A stretch of DNA of 64,000 bases, taken from the NCBI RefSeq assembly GCF_005503625.1, contig NZ_SCMX01000032.1:1-64000 (forward strand), written 5' to 3'. The translations under genes and the position numbers were made by a program. The notes under the pieces are model-generated. The model was given only the letters and a program-made list of their open reading frames with translations. It searched no databases and had not been told where the DNA came from. The DNA is from Cupriavidus sp. 2SB (GTDB taxonomy: Bacteria > Pseudomonadota > Gammaproteobacteria > Burkholderiales > Burkholderiaceae). Below, piece after piece: positions 18,566 through 27,576 of the stretch. The stretch's first letter is position 1, and each line of letters begins with the position of its first letter.

Positions 18566-18901
18566 CTACGGCTGCTCGGCACCCGGCGCCGGGTATTTCC
18601 GCGCGTTCATCTCCATCTTTGCCCGCACCGCCGCATCGAGGTCCACGCCGAGCGCCGTCACCAGTTGCGTCAGGTAGATCGTGATGTCGGCCAATTCCTG
18701 CTCCACATGCCCGCGCTCGTCGGTGGCCATGATGCCGCGCGACTCCTCCTCGGTCTGCCACTGGAAGATCTCCACCAGCTCGGCCACTTCCACACTCAGC
18801 GCCATGGCCAGGTTCTTGGGGCTGTGATACTTGCCCCAGTTGCGTGCCTCGCCAAAGGCGAGAGCGGCTTGCTGGAGGTTTTTTATGTCGATGAGGGGCA
18901 T
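18566..18901 (-). CDS. MazG-like nucleotide pyrophosphohydrolase
   Basis: This is a 111-aa all-alpha NTP pyrophosphatase of the MazG-like/RS21-C6 (dCTPase) type, which hydrolyses non-canonical or excess dNTPs. The Mg-binding pattern is present: SVEVAELVEIFQW, then VEQELADITIYLTQL. The N-terminal FGEARNWGKYHSPKNLAMAL is characteristic. The start at 18901 is the last ATG before conserved sequence. It lies just downstream of rtcR on the same strand. Confidence 0.9.
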   Translation of the reverse strand: MPLIDIKNLQQAALAFGEARNWGKYHSPKNLAMALSVEVAELVEIFQWQTEEESRGIMATDERGHVEQELADITIYLTQLVTALGVDLDAAVRAKMEMNARKYPAPGAEQP

Positions 18902-18945
18902 GATGGAAACGCGAGGCATGGTGCGACGTGGCATTGTAAAGGCGC

Positions 18946-20550
18946 TCACGGAAAGGTCCGCACAGCATCCCAGGTCAGTTCGAAGCGCATCAGGTACTTG
19001 CGCAGCCGATCGGCGTCGTTGACCACGGAGCGCTGCGTACGGGATCGGTCAAAGAGCCGGCGGCCAGCCTCGGACAACGTCTGCGATGCCCGGCAAACCC
19101 CGATGACGGCTTCGAGTTGCAATCGGTCGAATAGATCGAGTCCGTCGAGGACACCTGGCGGCACGACGACATCGAGGTCGACCTCGCTCGCATCTCGCTC
19201 GCTGGCTGGCTGCCACAGCCATTTCAAGCGCTGGATCTCGGCATCGACAAGACCCTCGGAAATCCTTCCGCCATCGGCCAGCGTCGCCATTCGCGTGACA
19301 CTGGCCGACAGGTCACGAAAGTTGCCCTTCCACAGTGCCTCTACCGAATTGGCGAACCGCAGATACCGGGCCTTGGCCTCGACGTTGAAGCGCACGGTTC
19401 GCCCGGTCTCCGTCGCAGCACGTGTCAGCAGATGATCAATGTTGGGCTCGATATCCTCGGGGCGCTGGGCGAGTCCCGGCAGCGTATAGGCCCAGAGGTT
19501 GATCCGCGCGAACAGATCCTCGCGGAACCGCCCCTGCGCCACATCGACGCGCAAATCGCGGTTGGTGCCGGCAATCAGTTGGAAATCGCTGCTGACCTCC
19601 TTGTCGCTGCCCATGGGCAGAAAGCGCTTTTCCTCCACGGCCTTGAGCAGCATCGCCTGTTCGTCCAGGCCGAGTTCACCGATCTCGTCGAGAAACAACA
19701 CACCCTTGTGCGCCGTGCGCAGCAGCCCCGGCCGATCGGCCATCGCACCGGTGAACGCGCCCTTCCTGTGACCGAACAACGTGGAGGCCGCGCCGTCGCC
19801 GCGCAGCGTCGCACAATTGACCTCGACAAACTCGCCCTGCACCTGGTGCCGCGACTTTTTCAGTTCGAACATGCGCCGCGCCAAATGGGACTTGCCTGCG
19901 CCCGTCGGGCCGGTCAGCAGGATCGGCGCCTGCGAGCCGACCGCCACGCGCTCGATCTCCTCGATCAAACCATTGAAACGCTTGTTGCGCGTGGCGATGC
20001 CGTTCTTGAGGAACTCCAGCGCTTCGGCCTGCGCCTCGTCGAAGCGCCGGGCCAGGACGTCGTAGCGCGACAGGTCGAGGTCTATCAGCGTGTAGGTGCC
20101 GGGCTTGCCGGGACCTTGCCGCCGCGGCGGCGCGGTCTGGAGCAATACGCCCGGCACCATGCGCGATTCGACCATCAGGAACATGCATATCTGCGCGACG
20201 TGGGTGCCGGTCGTGATGTGCGCCCAATATTGCTCGTCAGCCGGATCGAACGGGTACGCGCGTGCCCAGTCGTAGAGCGCCGCATATACCTCGCCGAAGT
20301 CCCAGGGGTCCACCACGCTCATCGGCACAAGGTTCACCAGGGTGTCGGGCGAGACATTCGCCATGTCCTGCTGCAGCGTTTGCGCCAGCGCCGTATGCGA
20401 CGCGGGGTAGAACAACTCCATGCGGTCGATCAGCGTGTCTTCGTGCTGGACCAGCGAAACCGTCGGACGCCACTTCTCCCAACGCCCCGGACCTTGTCCG
20501 GAATCCAGTTGGGTTCCCATGAAACCGATCACCACGTTCTTTTTTGACAT
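18946..20550 (-). CDS. rtcR: Sigma-54 dependent activator of RNA-repair genes RtcR
   Basis: RtcR (534 aa) activates rtcBA with sigma-54 RNA polymerase. The N-terminal 180 residues are the CARF-like regulatory domain that senses RNA-damage products. The AAA+ domain shows Walker A (TGPTGAGKS), the sigma-54 contact loop GAFTGA, Walker B (GVLFLDEIGEL) and FREDLFARINLW. A C-terminal helical region ends in a DNA-binding segment. It is divergent from rtcB, with a consensus sigma-54 promoter between them. Confidence 0.95.
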   Translation of the reverse strand: MSKKNVVIGFMGTQLDSGQGPGRWEKWRPTVSLVQHEDTLIDRMELFYPASHTALAQTLQQDMANVSPDTLVNLVPMSVVDPWDFGEVYAALYDWARAYPFDPADEQYWAHITTGTHVAQICMFLMVESRMVPGVLLQTAPPRRQGPGKPGTYTLIDLDLSRYDVLARRFDEAQAEALEFLKNGIATRNKRFNGLIEEIERVAVGSQAPILLTGPTGAGKSHLARRMFELKKSRHQVQGEFVEVNCATLRGDGAASTLFGHRKGAFTGAMADRPGLLRTAHKGVLFLDEIGELGLDEQAMLLKAVEEKRFLPMGSDKEVSSDFQLIAGTNRDLRVDVAQGRFREDLFARINLWAYTLPGLAQRPEDIEPNIDHLLTRAATETGRTVRFNVEAKARYLRFANSVEALWKGNFRDLSASVTRMATLADGGRISEGLVDAEIQRLKWLWQPASERDASEVDLDVVVPPGVLDGLDLFDRLQLEAVIGVCRASQTLSEAGRRLFDRSRTQRSVVNDADRLRKYLMRFELTWDAVRTFP

Positions 20551-20693
20551 AGCTTGGTAGCTAACAGACTAGATCTAATTCTAGTCTTTTCGTGGAATGC
20601 ATTGGTACTCGCCCATACCCGGAGCACTTGGAAAATTAAAATCCAACGATAGATCAACGACTTACAAACTGAGCCACACTCCATCAAGGCGAC

Positions 20694-20708
20694 TGGCACA
20701 CCACTTGC
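20694..20708 (+). promoter_or_regulatory. Sigma-54 (-24/-12) promoter of rtcBA
   Basis: TGGCAC, five bases, then TTGC matches the -24/-12 consensus exactly. It lies about 47 bp before the rtcB start codon, in the rtcR-rtcB divergent gap. RtcR, an enhancer-binding protein, is encoded next door, as in Escherichia coli. Confidence 0.93.
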
Positions 20709-20754
20709 ACAATCCTGGCCGTTGAGAATGCACATAGATGGGAGAGGAACAACG

Positions 20755-21981
20755 ATGTCAAACCAGAAATACAACATCGCGGACGTCGCTGGCGGGGTGC
20801 CGGTGAAGATGTGGACCAAGGGCGTGCCTGTCGAAGACGAAGCCATGAAGCAACTGGCCAATGCCGCGCGCCTGCCCATCGTTTTCAAGCACATCGCGGC
20901 CATGCCAGACGTCCACCTGGGTATCGGAGCCACGGTCGGCTCGGTGATTCCGACGGTCAAGGCGATCATCCCGGCGGCGGTCGGCGTCGACATCGGTTGC
21001 GGCATGATGGCCGCAAAAACGACGCTGCGTGCGGAAGACCTGCCGGACAACCTCGGTCCGCTGCGCTCGGCCATCGAGGCTGCGGTGCCGCACGGCTTTA
21101 CGCCGCGCCGGGGCGGACGCGACCCGGGAAGTTGGGAGAACCCTCCGGAATCGGTCGACCATATCTGGGGCACCCTTGTCGACGAATTCGAAGCCTTGTG
21201 CGAACTGCACCCACGCCTGCGGAACACGAATAACCGCAAGCACCTGGGTACGCTGGGAACTGGCAACCACTTCATCGAGGTCTGCCTCGACGAAACAGGC
21301 TTCGTCTGGTTCATGCTGCACTCGGGCTCGCGAGGTGTGGGGAACGCTATCGGCACGCACTTCATCGAACTGGCCAAGAAGGATGCGGAGCGCCATGACC
21401 GCCACCTGCCTGACAAGGACTTGGCCTACTTCGAGGAGGGCGCCCAGTACTTTGGCGACTATGTGCGCGCGGTCTCGTGGGCGCAGAAGTTCGCGATGAA
21501 GAATCGCGAAGTCATGATGGCCAACCTCATCGCCACGGTGCGCAAGGTCATCGCCAAGCCGTTCGACTCACATGTCGAGGCGGTGAACTGCCACCACAAC
21601 TACGTCCAGCAGGAGCAGCACTTCGGCGAAGACGTGTTCGTGACCCGCAAGGGGGCAGTCAGCGCGAAGCGCGGCCAGATGGGCATCATTCCGGGCAGCA
21701 TGGGTGCACGCAGTTATATCGTGCGTGGGCTCGGCAATCCGGAGAGCTTCGAGAGCTGCAGCCACGGCGCGGGACGCGTGATGAGCCGTACGAAGGCCAA
21801 GAAGCTGTTCACTGTCGAAGACCAGATCAAGGCGACCGCTGGCGTGGAATGCCGCAAGGACGCCAACGTCATCGACGAAATCCCGATGGCGTACAAAGAC
21901 ATCGATGCCGTCATGGCGGCCCAGGAAGACCTCGTGGAGGTCGTACACACGCTGAAGCAGGTCGTGTGCGTGAAGGGGTGA
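20755..21981 (+). CDS. rtcB: RNA-splicing ligase RtcB
   Basis: RtcB joins RNA 2',3'-cyclic phosphate or 3'-phosphate ends to 5'-OH ends using GTP and Mn2+. The 408-aa protein contains DIGCGMMAAKT (metal ligands), GTLGTGNHFIE, NCHHNYVQQE, and SCSHGAGRVMSR with the His that becomes guanylylated. The ATG at 20755 follows GAGAGGAAC. It forms an operon with rtcA. Confidence 0.96.
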   Translation: MSNQKYNIADVAGGVPVKMWTKGVPVEDEAMKQLANAARLPIVFKHIAAMPDVHLGIGATVGSVIPTVKAIIPAAVGVDIGCGMMAAKTTLRAEDLPDNLGPLRSAIEAAVPHGFTPRRGGRDPGSWENPPESVDHIWGTLVDEFEALCELHPRLRNTNNRKHLGTLGTGNHFIEVCLDETGFVWFMLHSGSRGVGNAIGTHFIELAKKDAERHDRHLPDKDLAYFEEGAQYFGDYVRAVSWAQKFAMKNREVMMANLIATVRKVIAKPFDSHVEAVNCHHNYVQQEQHFGEDVFVTRKGAVSAKRGQMGIIPGSMGARSYIVRGLGNPESFESCSHGAGRVMSRTKAKKLFTVEDQIKATAGVECRKDANVIDEIPMAYKDIDAVMAAQEDLVEVVHTLKQVVCVKG

Positions 21982-22053
21982 ACACGTAGGGGTGAACGCT
22001 GGATAAGGTGGGGGTACACGCCCTCACCCGTTGTGCAACAGAAGAACAAGACG

Positions 22054-23094
22054 ATGATCGAAATCGATGGTTCCACCGGCGAAGGCGGGGGTCAGATCCT
22101 GCGCACGTCACTGGCCCTGTCCATGTGTACTGGCCAGCCCTTTAGGTTGAGCGGCATCCGCGCCAACCGCCCGCGCCCGGGTCTCATGCGTCAGCATCTG
22201 ACGTGCGTGAAGGCCGCAACTGTGATCTGCGATGCCGACGTGCAGGGCGATGAACTCAATTCCCAGTCGCTGATGTTCACGCCGCGCAAGCCGCGGGCGG
22301 GAGACTACGCCTTCAACGTCGGCACGGCGGGCAGTTGCACGCTGGTGTTGCAGACAGTCTGGCCAGCACTGCTGTTGGCGGACGCGCCGAGCCGCTTGCT
22401 AATAAGCGGCGGCACGCACAACCCGATGGCGCCACCTTTCCATTTTCTCGAACGCAGCTATGCGCCGCTGGTGCGCAGGCTTGGCGCCGACGCCAGCCTG
22501 ACACTGCGCCGCCTGGGCTTCTTTCCCGCAGGCGGCGGCGAGATCGAAGTCGAGATCTCGCCGGCCGCAGATCGGCTGCAACCGTACGACCTGACCGAAC
22601 GCGGCCAGAAGATCGACAGCTACGCCGAATGTTTCGCCCCTGCGCTGCCGCGCGCCGTCGCGTCCCGCGAACTGGAATTTCTCGGCACCGCACTGGGCTG
22701 GAACGCGGACCGCCTCCGCGTCGCCCCCGTCCGACAAAACGAAGGTCCGGGGAACGCACTGCTTGCCACCCTGGCCTACGAACACATGACCGAGGTCTTC
22801 ACGCAGTTCGGAGAGAAGGGCATCACTGCAGAAAAAGTCGCCAACGCCCTCGTCCACGAAGTCCGCGATTATCAACTGAGCGACGCCGCATTGGGACCCC
22901 ATTTGGCCGACCAGTGGGCGCTACCCCTCGCAATCGCCGCCTGGAAGCGCCAGCGCAGCGCGGTCTATACCTGCACTACATTGACCGCCCATGCAAAGAC
23001 GAACTTCGAGGTGATCGAGCGTTTCCTGCCCGTGGGATTTTCGACGAAGCAGACCGGAAAAGGATGGCGAGTGGAACTACGGCCGATGAAGTGA
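22054..23094 (+). CDS. rtcA: RNA 3'-terminal phosphate cyclase RtcA
   Basis: RtcA converts RNA 3'-phosphates to 2',3'-cyclic phosphates with ATP. The 346-aa product begins IDGSTGEGGGQILRTSLAL, the family signature. It has the NVGTAGSCTLVLQT loop and the C-terminal DAALGPHLADQWALPLA, whose His is the adenylylation site. The start at 22054 is preferred over an in-frame ATG at 22033 because conserved sequence begins there. The gap after rtcB is 72 bp. Confidence 0.95.
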   Translation: MIEIDGSTGEGGGQILRTSLALSMCTGQPFRLSGIRANRPRPGLMRQHLTCVKAATVICDADVQGDELNSQSLMFTPRKPRAGDYAFNVGTAGSCTLVLQTVWPALLLADAPSRLLISGGTHNPMAPPFHFLERSYAPLVRRLGADASLTLRRLGFFPAGGGEIEVEISPAADRLQPYDLTERGQKIDSYAECFAPALPRAVASRELEFLGTALGWNADRLRVAPVRQNEGPGNALLATLAYEHMTEVFTQFGEKGITAEKVANALVHEVRDYQLSDAALGPHLADQWALPLAIAAWKRQRSAVYTCTTLTAHAKTNFEVIERFLPVGFSTKQTGKGWRVELRPMK

Positions 23095-23110
23095 GTTAAA
23101 GGAGGGAAAC

Positions 23111-23152
23111 GTCCAAAGAAAAATGGCGCTCGAGCGCCATTTTTCTTTGGAC
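23111..23152. terminator. Perfect 42-bp palindromic, probably bidirectional terminator
   Basis: Two 21-base arms pair perfectly around CGAG. The stem contains a GC-rich core (TGGCGC/GCGCCA) flanked by A- and T-tracts on either side, so it can stop transcription from both directions. It begins 17 bp after the rtcA stop. It was probably also the terminator of convergent gyrB before the island inserted. Confidence 0.9.
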
Positions 23153-23172
23153 AGGAGCAGACGTGAGAACCC

Positions 23173-23296
23173 GGAATTCGCGAGACTGCGAGTTCCGAAA
23201 AATCAAGGACATACCAACTAATTCCGTCGTCACTTCCTCGGCTTAAAACCGGAAATAGTGAGACTAGTCTGAATCGAAGCGCGAATTAGCTGGACT
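23173..23296 (+). repeat. Left-end TnsB-site-like repeats (three copies)
   Basis: Three 15-bp copies in the same orientation are GGAATTCGCGAGACT (23173-23187), GGAAATAGTGAGACT (23251-23265) and CGAATTAGCTGGACT (23282-23296). The middle copy is identical, over 16 bp with its leading C, to the reverse complement of 62980-62995 at the other end of the island. Multiple spaced repeats pointing inward are typical of Tn7-family transposase binding sites. Confidence 0.8.
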
Positions 23297-23529
23297 GCTC
23301 CGAAAGCGCCTGATGATGCACATTTTCGGTCGTTTCCCCCGATCCGCTCTGTACTTTCCTGGCTGCCGCGCGCTAGGTTGCCTGAAACGACCCGCCCAAA
23401 AGATCTGGGAGAATCCCAAAGTAGCTTGCTGCTAGCTCTTAAGTATCCAGCTAGCTAAATCGGCGTGCCGCGGTGGGCGCTTGCGATGCCTTCATCACTT
23501 TCCAGTTCACTGCGGACGGGGAGTGCCGC
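23297..23529. other. Left-end gap with inverted repeats
   Basis: No gene is seen here. Two inverted repeats stand out: GGTCGTTTC (23328-23336) with GAAACGACC (23384-23392), and GCTAGCT (23431-23437) with AGCTAGC (23449-23455). The second sits about 75 bp before the small zinc-finger gene and could be an operator or a ParB-like binding site. Both may be chance. Confidence 0.35.
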
Positions 23530-23979
23530 ATGAAGATCATCAGGGAATGCCTGGCGTGTGGGCTGCCCTTCGAGGTCCGCCCTCAGACGCCAACGCAGCG
23601 CTACTGCTCATCCCCAGATTGCCAAAGACGCCGGCGGCGCGACTGGCATCGGAAACGCATGGCGACCGATGCCGACTATCGGGAAAACCAAGCACGGGCT
23701 CAGCGAGCTTGGGCGGCCTGCCACGCAGACTATTGGCGCATGTACCGCAGTCACCACCCCGACTATAGCGCTCGCAATCGCGAACAACAGAAGCGAAGGA
23801 ATGCAACAAACAGGATTGCAAAGATGGACGTGTGCCGAAGGCTAACGTCAGTCCCGTCCGGCATCTACGCTCTGTCGCCAGCGCCACACAAGCTGATTGC
23901 AAAGATGGACGCCTGGATCGTCCGGATTACAGTCCTGGCGCGGCCGGGTGCAGAGACGATCATGATTGCAAAGAGATGA
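23530..23979 (+). CDS. Small Cys-rich protein of the recombinase/ParB module
   Basis: This is a 149-aa protein that starts with a treble-clef-like zinc site (CLACGLPFE, then RYCSSPDCQRRRRRDW). An aromatic, Arg-rich region follows (DADYRENQARAQRAW, DYWRMYRSHHPDYSARN). Similar small proteins accompany the large serine recombinase plus two ParB-like genes in other proteobacterial islands, as far as I recall. GGGGAG before the ATG at 23530 decides the start. The tail after residue 110 contains the triplet IAKMD/IAKR motif and looks less conserved. Function is unknown; DNA binding is plausible. Confidence 0.6.
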   Translation: MKIIRECLACGLPFEVRPQTPTQRYCSSPDCQRRRRRDWHRKRMATDADYRENQARAQRAWAACHADYWRMYRSHHPDYSARNREQQKRRNATNRIAKMDVCRRLTSVPSGIYALSPAPHKLIAKMDAWIVRITVLARPGAETIMIAKR

Positions 23980-24104
23980 CGTGTCACTGTCAGTGGCGGG
24001 AGCTGCTAGAAATGATGGTGTGCATGCTTCGAGTGATTGCCGGCGATGACGGCTAGGCGAGACACCGGCACGGCACGACGATTTGGACGCTGTGAGTCGA
24101 AATC

Positions 24105-25670
24105 ATGCTGACGGTCGCTCAACAAGCTGGCGTGGAGCCAAGGGAGTCCCTGGTAAGGGCGGCCGAGTATGTCCGCATGTCCACGGAACATCAGCAGTGC
24201 TCGACGGAGAACCAACACAGCAAGATCCAGGATTATGCGCAGCGCCGCGGCCTAAGCATCGTCCGAACATACGCAGACGAGGGTAAGAGTGGCCTGCGCA
24301 TCGACGGCCGACAGGCATTGCAAGACCTAATTCGAGACGTGCAGTCGGGGGCCGCCGACTATCAAGTCATCTTCGTCTATGACATCAGTCGCTGGGGACG
24401 TTTCCAAGACGCCGACGAAAGCGCTTACTACGAGTACATCTGCCGTCGAGCCGGCCTGCAGGTGGCCTATTGCGCTGAGCAGTTTGAAAACGATGGATCT
24501 CCCGTCTCGACAATCGTCAAGGGTGTTAAGCGTGCAATGGCCGGCGAATATAGCCGGGAGTTGTCGACCAAAGTGTTTGCCGGACAGTGCCGGCTAATCG
24601 AGCTGGGATTCCGGCAAGGAGGACCTGCAGGTTACGGCCTTCGCCGGGTACTTGTAGATCAACATGGAGTCATGAAGGGCCCACTGGATCGAGGTGAGCA
24701 CAAGAGCCTTCAGACCGACCGAGTCATCCTGATGCCGGGCCCTGAAAGCGAGGTACGCACACTCAATCTCGTCTACTCCTGGTTCGTTGAGGAGGCGCTG
24801 AACGAGCATGAAATAGCTGCACGCCTAAACGGCATGCGCATCGTGACAGATATGGGACGCCCATGGAGTCGAGCGACAGTTCGGGAGGTACTCACCAACG
24901 AAAAGTACATCGGCAACAACGTATATAACCGCGTCTCTTTCAAACTGAAGAAGATGCGGGTCATCAATACACCCGACATGTGGATTCGTAAGGAGCACGC
25001 GTTCGAAGCGATTGTGCCAAGCGATGTCTTCTACACCGCCCAAGGCATCATGCGCGCGCGAGCACGCCGCTATTCGGACAACGAGCTCATCGATCGTTTG
25101 CGCGCCTTGTACGAAAGCCGTGGGTTCCTGTCGGGTCTTATCATCGACGAGACAGAGGGCATGCCTTCGACCTCCGTCTATGTATATCGATTCGGCAGCT
25201 TGATTCGCGCCTACCAGGCGGTCGGGTTTACGCCGGGCCGTGACTACCGGTATGTAGAAACCAATCGATTCTTAAGGAGGCTACATCCGGACATAGTTAG
25301 CGAAACAGAACAACGGATATCCAATCTCGGCGGCAGCGTACTCCGCGATTCGGCCACCGACATGCTCACATTGAACGGTGAGTTCAGTGCCTCAATCGTC
25401 CTTGCTCGCTGCCAAGCGCCCGCCAGCGGCCACTACCGCTGGAAGGTTCGCTTCGACACGAGCCTTGCGCCCGATATAACGGTCGCTGTACGGCTTGACC
25501 ACGCCAACCAAGGACCGCTGGACTACTACTTGCTACCGCGTCTGGATTTCTGTCAGTCCCGCATTAGTCTTGCGGAACGAAACCACGCTGAGCTGGAGAG
25601 CTATCGGTTCGACACGCTAGATTACCTGTACGGCATGGCAGCCCGTTCAAAGCTTCGGAGGGCAGCATGA
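24105..25670 (+). CDS. Large serine recombinase
   Basis: This is a site-specific DNA recombinase of 521 aa. The N-terminal resolvase domain holds the nucleophile Ser26 in AAEYVRMSTEHQ, with conserved Arg and Asp in VYDISRWGRF. The recombinase domain follows (GGPAGYGLRR, LTNEKYIGNNVYNR), then a C-terminal region particular to this subfamily. No typical zinc ribbon of large phage integrases is obvious. Its stop overlaps the next start (ATGA), so it is translationally linked to two ParB-like genes. It may act on the element or on target DNA of another element. Confidence 0.9.
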   Translation: MLTVAQQAGVEPRESLVRAAEYVRMSTEHQQCSTENQHSKIQDYAQRRGLSIVRTYADEGKSGLRIDGRQALQDLIRDVQSGAADYQVIFVYDISRWGRFQDADESAYYEYICRRAGLQVAYCAEQFENDGSPVSTIVKGVKRAMAGEYSRELSTKVFAGQCRLIELGFRQGGPAGYGLRRVLVDQHGVMKGPLDRGEHKSLQTDRVILMPGPESEVRTLNLVYSWFVEEALNEHEIAARLNGMRIVTDMGRPWSRATVREVLTNEKYIGNNVYNRVSFKLKKMRVINTPDMWIRKEHAFEAIVPSDVFYTAQGIMRARARRYSDNELIDRLRALYESRGFLSGLIIDETEGMPSTSVYVYRFGSLIRAYQAVGFTPGRDYRYVETNRFLRRLHPDIVSETEQRISNLGGSVLRDSATDMLTLNGEFSASIVLARCQAPASGHYRWKVRFDTSLAPDITVAVRLDHANQGPLDYYLLPRLDFCQSRISLAERNHAELESYRFDTLDYLYGMAARSKLRRAA

Positions 25671-26569
25671 ATGAGCCGCGGCAGCCTGGCGAAGTGCGCA
25701 TGATCCCGATCGACAGGGTCGAAGTCCTTAACCCACGGGAGCGCAACGGGCGAGTGTTCGATGAGATCGTCGAAAACATCAAGACCATAGGCCTGAAGAA
25801 GCCCATTACCGTTACACCGCGCGCAGCGCCGGACGGTGGGGAGCGGTACATGCTGGTCTGCGGCGAGGGGCGTCTAAAAGCCTTCCGCTCTCTGGGTGAG
25901 ACAACGATCCCTGCGCTCGTTGTGCATGTGAGTGACGACGACGCCTTCCTAATGAGCCTTGCCGAAAACATCGCGCGCCGCCAATGTCGGTCACTAGAGC
26001 TTCTAGCCGGCATCAGGCAGCTCCACGAGCAAGGTTATACACCCAAGGTCATCGCCGATAAGACCGGCCTTACACAACAGTATGTGCAAGGCATACTGAC
26101 TCTGCTACAGCAAGGTGAGGAACGCCTACTCGTGGCGGTCGAGAAAGGCAGCATACCGTTGAATGCGGCCCTCACCATTGTAGGGGCCGGCGATGACGAC
26201 AAGGCAATACAAGCGGCCCTTCAAGAAGCATATGAATCAGGAAAGCTACGCGGCAAACAGTTGATGGACGCACGGCGCGTTATTGAGCGTCGCGCGGCAC
26301 TGGGTCGAACGACCGCGCACCGCATGCCACGCAACACCAGCGACGTTTCAACGTCTAGCCTCATTCACACCTATCAAAATGAAGTTGAACGGCAAAAGGC
26401 GATGGTACGTAAGGCTGAATTTGCGCAGCAGCGTCTGCTGTTTGTCGTGGGAGCACTGCGTCAGCTATTCGCCGACGAGAATTTTGTCAATCTGCTGCGA
26501 GCAGAAGACCTGGCAACATTGCCGAAGTACCTCTCCGAACGTGTATGGGCTGGAGGTCTGCAGAAATGA
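25667..26569 (+). CDS. ParB/RepB-like protein 1
   Basis: This is a 300-aa protein with an N-terminal ParB nuclease-like/CTPase domain (IDRVEVLNPRERN, GLKKPITVTPR, LVCGEGRLKAFRSLGE, SLAENIARRQ), then a helix-turn-helix (VIADKTGLTQQYVQGILTLL). The family normally binds centromere-like sites in plasmid partition. No ParA is present, so here it more likely works with the recombinase. It overlaps its neighbours by 4 bp at both ends. Confidence 0.88.
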   Translation: MNEPRQPGEVRMIPIDRVEVLNPRERNGRVFDEIVENIKTIGLKKPITVTPRAAPDGGERYMLVCGEGRLKAFRSLGETTIPALVVHVSDDDAFLMSLAENIARRQCRSLELLAGIRQLHEQGYTPKVIADKTGLTQQYVQGILTLLQQGEERLLVAVEKGSIPLNAALTIVGAGDDDKAIQAALQEAYESGKLRGKQLMDARRVIERRAALGRTTAHRMPRNTSDVSTSSLIHTYQNEVERQKAMVRKAEFAQQRLLFVVGALRQLFADENFVNLLRAEDLATLPKYLSERVWAGGLQK

Positions 26570-27447
26570 GCGGCATCACACTCGGCTTCATTCCCGAACC
26601 CCTGAACGTGCCGGTCATCTGCATACTGACATCCCGACGCACGCCAGAGGGAATAAGTACCTCGCGCAAGTTCAAGCAGATCAAGTCGTCGATTGAGGAG
26701 ATCGGGCTAATTGAGCCGCTCACAGTTACCCCCGCCAACCAGCAGTCGGGACAACACGTGCTACTAGACGGACATATCCGTTTGATTGCCCTGCGAGACT
26801 TGGGATTCGTTGAAGCTTCCTGCCTAGTTGCAACGGATGACGAGGCCTTCACCTACAACAATCGCATCAATCGGCTTTCGACTATCCAAGAGCACTTGAT
26901 GCTGCGCAGAGCCATCGAACGAGGTGTGCCACCCGACCGGCTGGCGAGAGCATTTAGCGTCGACATCTCGCACATTCAGAAGAAGATCAATCTCCTAAAT
27001 GGAATCTGCCCGGAAGCCACGGAACTGTTGAAGGATCGACAGTTTTCCCCGGAGCTTGTGCGCGCCATACGCAAAATGAAGCCGACCAGGCAGGTTGAAT
27101 GTATCGAGCTCATGGCATCGGCGAACAATCTTACCGTCGCGTACGCCGAAGCCTTACTTGTGGCCACGCCCGCGGCACTGCTTGTCGATGGGAAGAAGCC
27201 AACCAAGCTGACTGGCGTCACCCAAGAGCAGATGGCAAAGATGGAGCGGGAGATGACAAACCTTCAGGGTCAATACAGGCTCGTTGAGCAGACATACGGC
27301 CAAGATGTCTTGAACCTGGTCTTGGCGAAGGGCTATTTGGCGAAGCTTCTTGAGAATGAGTCTGTTGCCACGTTCCTGCGTCAGAGGCAGCCAGACCTGC
27401 TCGCAGAGTTCGAGCTTATTGTGCAAACCGTTTCGCTAGATCAGTAG
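26566..27447 (+). CDS. ParB/RepB-like protein 2 with RepB C-terminal domain
   Basis: This is a 293-aa ParB-fold protein. It has TSRKFKQIKSSIEEIGLIEPL, then LLDGHIRLIALRDLG and NRINRLSTIQEH. The C-terminal part (ICPEATELLKDRQFSPELV, RKMKPTRQVECIELM) resembles the RepB plasmid-partition C-terminal family. The ATG at 26566 overlaps the previous stop. It completes a recombinase / ParB1 / ParB2 transcription unit seen across proteobacterial islands. Confidence 0.88.
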   Translation: MSGITLGFIPEPLNVPVICILTSRRTPEGISTSRKFKQIKSSIEEIGLIEPLTVTPANQQSGQHVLLDGHIRLIALRDLGFVEASCLVATDDEAFTYNNRINRLSTIQEHLMLRRAIERGVPPDRLARAFSVDISHIQKKINLLNGICPEATELLKDRQFSPELVRAIRKMKPTRQVECIELMASANNLTVAYAEALLVATPAALLVDGKKPTKLTGVTQEQMAKMEREMTNLQGQYRLVEQTYGQDVLNLVLAKGYLAKLLENESVATFLRQRQPDLLAEFELIVQTVSLDQ

Positions 27448-27576
27448 AGCCTGAGGCTTGGGCGCCCCGGCCTCGATCACCGGACGCCACAACGCGGTGC
27501 AGGAGGGTCACCAAGACATGGGCCGACGGAAACAGCACCTCATATAATCATGGTTACAAGAAAAAATGGTAATGAG

